64,000 bases of DNA from Ophiosphaerella korrae. Its lineage: Eukaryota > Ascomycota > Dothideomycetes > Pleosporales > Phaeosphaeriaceae. Location: the NCBI GenBank assembly GCA_028456385.1, contig JALNQF010000150.1, positions 1-64,000 on the forward strand. Reading direction: 5' to 3'. Below, one piece after another: positions 61,360 to 64,000 of this stretch; within the stretch, counting starts at the first letter, position 1, and each line of letters starts with the position of its first letter. The translations under genes and the position numbers were made by a program. The notes under the pieces were generated by a model that was not told the origin of the DNA, did no database searches, and was given only the letters and a program-made list of their open reading frames with translations.

Positions 61360-63900
61360 ATATCTACGCTAATAAACTAGTTTAACTTAAACTAAAGAGC
61401 CTAGTAATAGTAGAAGAGGTAGCTACCTATAAGCTTGCAATAAAGAAATACTAGGCTACAAAAGATACCTAGGTATCGCGAATAGTACGCCTTAGAGCTC
61501 TAAGCGCCTAGGTAAACACTATAGTTAATCTAAGTTATCTAGTAATAGCTAAAATAACTCTACTTGTAAATAATAAAGCTATATTACAAGAGCTTATCTA
61601 AACGCTAAAGAGCCTACTAGCTCTATCTAATACTAGCGCTAGTAATCTTATCTAAGCTTAATACTAAGCCTATCTATAGAAAGCTTACTAAGGATAACAA
61701 TTACTAGAGCTCTAGTATAATAAGTAGCTACGCCTATATTAGCGTGTAATTGCGTACAATATTATAGAGGTAATAGGTAAGCTTATAGTATAAGATTTCC
61801 TAGAAGCGTTAATACTAAAGCTAGCTCTAGACTAGGCTTAGATAATAAGCTAATTAGTAATCTAGAGCTTAGTCCTTAGCTTAAAGGTACTTACGCTAGA
61901 GTAAATTAGTAGTATCTACTTAGCTCTATTATAGGAGTACAAGCTCTAAACTACTAATTAAGGAGCTAGCGTATTTACAACGTTTAGAGGATCTAAGCTA
62001 AGCTTAAGCTTAAGTACTAACTCGAAATACAACTACCTATATAGCTAAGCTTACTACTAGAAGCTACAAGATTATAGATAGGTATAAGTAGCGCTTACTA
62101 GTAATCTATTTAAAATAGACAATAATAGAAAGGCGAAAATATAGGCTTGTTTAGATAAGCCGCGCTTTATAGTAGTTAAAACCTTAGTAACTTAAAAGTA
62201 GGCTAGTCCCTTGTAGGAACTAGTTAAAGCTAGCTTAGAGTTAGTTAAATTAAAGGCTCTAGTCTACCTAGGCTAGCTAAACGCAGTACTTATTAACTTA
62301 GGTATACTTATCGACTTAGGCAAACTTATTAAGCTAGCACCTAGAGCCTACTTAACGCTAGATTTTAATACTTACTTACTTTCTAAGAGTACTATACTTA
62401 ATAATAGAGCTACTCTCTACTTAGTTAACTTAATAAGTCTTATAGAACTAAGCTCTTTTATAAGAGTAAAAGGCGTAAGCTACATAGAAGTAGGTATATA
62501 AGCGTTTCTAATACTTAGTAAAAGTACTTAAGTCTTTAAGAACGCTCTAAATAGAGCTTATAGTAAGCGTATAGAGAATCTCGTGCTTTATAAAGTAGTA
62601 GTAGTTAAAGGATTTTATATTAATATAGTATCTAAAGCTTAATTGTAGTAAGCTAGAGCCTAGTATTAAGGTTTTAACGTAACTCTAAGAGTAGGAATAC
62701 TAGTAGAGAGTATTATACTAGTAACGCTAATACACAAATATAATCTTACTTTTATTAAATATAAGCCTATTACGTTTTATCTAACTATTATAAGTGTAAC
62801 TTAAAGTAATTAAGTTAATTAATAGCTTAACTTATAGCGTATAACGCTTAAAAGCAACTTAGAAGAGCTCTAGTACGCTAGAGCTAGTTATCTTAGACTA
62901 AAAGTACTGCGAGCGCTAGTAATAAGCGCAAGAAACGTGCGTATTAATAGAATAGTGCGTATTAAGTATAAGTATTGCTTAATAGCTTATACTAAGTAAG
63001 TTATCTTAAGGTAGCCTAGAGAGAGAGCCCTACGCTTATACTAGCGAGTAGCGTAGGACCTATTTAATATACCTACTAGCTACTTTAGAGAAGTTTAGAC
63101 TATACTACTTAAGTACAAGTATAGTAGTAAGCTCTATACCTACCTATTACAAGGTAAAACGCTCTAAGAGATAATAAGAGTATTTAAAAGCTTTATAAAG
63201 CTACTACTAACGCGCTATAAGCTCTATACGTATATACTCTAGTAAGATAATAAAGTAGTAACGCTCTTATAGAGAGGTAAGACGCGCTTCTAGATTTAGG
63301 CTAAATAAGAAGAGATTATAGTTAAGAGTACTCTAGTATATACGTATAAGCTAAATAGAGGAGCTAAGAGAGCTAGTTAAGAAATAATAATAAAAGTAAT
63401 TAAGATAAGGATAAGTACTAACTTACTAAAAAGGCTCTAGCTAGAGATAGTAGAAGTAGCTACGTAGCTATATAATATAAGCCTAAGCTATACTTATAAT
63501 ATATAAGCTCCTAATATAGTGCTTAATAGCTAGTTTAGATAGTACTTTAGATACTATTAGCTTAAGTAAGTAAGAGCTACTATAGTAGACCTTTAGCTAG
63601 ATTAGAGTAAAGTATACGCTTATAGCTACTACGCATATCTACTTAATAAGGAGTAAGTAGCTAGGCGCAACAAGAGAGGCTTTAAAATAAGCCCTTAGAG
63701 CTATATTAGATATCTAGTAAGATATAGAGTATCTAATATATATAGGATATAGGTCCTAGAATTAGATTAGGTAATTATAACGCGTAACGTAATATTTAAT
63801 AAGTAGCTCTTCTATAATAAGAGGAGTAAAGCTTATTAAGAGCTCTTAAAGCTAGAGATTTAAAAACTTGTTAACGTGTTATATAAAGATGTAACGCGCA
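61360..63900 (+). pseudogene. Copia gag-pol (to integrase), RIP-inactivated, partial
   Basis: Colinear with the gag and pol start of the deleted copy to about 63,225, then extending through the integrase core and C-terminal region. In-frame TAA/TAG replace glutamine and tryptophan codons at many positions. Comparison with 50,600-52,450 shows differences that are almost all C/T or G/A. Confidence 0.78.
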
Positions 63901-64000
63901 ACGTAGGAGAGACCTAGGATAATATATATAACTAGCTCCGCGAAGTAGCTTAAATCCTAGAAAGCTACTAGTAAAGCGAGCACCTAGAGTAGAATCTAGG

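Larger units (their letters stand above)
60921..64000 (+). mobile_element. Ty1/Copia element, 5' part (runs off the window)
   Basis: This is a second Copia copy with 5' LTR (60,921-61,085, 165 bp, starting TGTCGCAAG), primer site (61,086-61,102), gag and pol. Unlike 50,161-53,137 it continues through integrase. Around 63,590-63,800, after allowing for stops, the Copia integrase C-terminal block (KVYAYxxYAYLLNKE, then GYLV..YRxSNIYR and DxVITTRNVIF) can be followed. Reverse transcriptase should lie beyond 64,000. The RIP load is lower than in the Gypsy it sits in, with many GCG/CGC runs retained. Its target duplication cannot be checked because the right end is outside. Confidence 0.87.

Overview
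The window looks like a filamentous ascomycete (Pezizomycotina) chromosome of the AT-isochore type. About 60 kb of transposon wreckage, mutated by repeat-induced point mutation (RIP), surrounds one GC-normal island of about 3.8 kb (roughly 12,250-16,025) that carries a HET-domain (heterokaryon incompatibility type) gene. Evidence for RIP is direct. Line 30,001-30,060 has 13 G+C of 60 with no CpA and no TpG, while island line 14,041-14,100 has 26 G+C with 3 CpA and 7 TpG. CpG persists outside the island, so the mutation is mainly CpA to TpA on both strands. Because TGG, CAA, CAG and ATG all contain CpA or TpG, starts are lost and every transposon frame is full of TAA/TAG. No transposon gene here can be expressed as read.

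Left block (1-12,250): the right-hand halves of a seven-deep nest. From outermost host to innermost insertion they are a Fot1/pogo DNA transposon (11,452-12,250) and six Ty3/Gypsy chromoviruses (10,024-11,451; 7,412-10,023; 5,600-7,411; 3,698-5,599; 1,858-3,697; 1-1,857). Each ends in an LTR that abuts the broken interior of the next. Their left halves should lie beyond the window start.

Gene island (12,250-16,025): one confident gene on the minus strand, 13,383-15,470. It has two exons joined across a 54-nt intron and encodes a 677-residue HET protein. Weak hints of small membrane-protein genes or remnants lie on either side. Composition changes sharply at both edges.

Central block (16,026-33,145): an unidentified AT-rich stretch, a partial reverse Gypsy element, then a forward Gypsy element (19,203-33,145) split by a complete reverse Gypsy element (19,703-26,741) with matching LTRs and a 5-bp target duplication.

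Right block (33,146-64,000): a second nest, resolved by target-site duplications. A Gypsy host holds a palindromic MITE (33,720-34,149), a Fot1/pogo transposon (35,769-37,596) and a long-TIR DNA transposon (38,109-57,191). The last is split by a reverse Gypsy element (39,778-56,783), which itself contains a forward Gypsy element (42,332-49,360) and an internally deleted Ty1/Copia element (50,161-53,137). Beyond it lie a truncated reverse Gypsy, a forward Gypsy (58,436-60,920) and a second, longer Copia copy running off the window (60,921-64,000).

The Gypsy copies share gag, protease, reverse transcriptase, RNase H, integrase and a C-terminal chromodomain. Several LTR subfamilies (about 370-460 bp) are present. 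I saw no tRNA, rRNA, CRISPR array or gene cluster, and no convincing new biological system. The most interesting material is the nest architecture, the mutation signature and the isolated HET gene.
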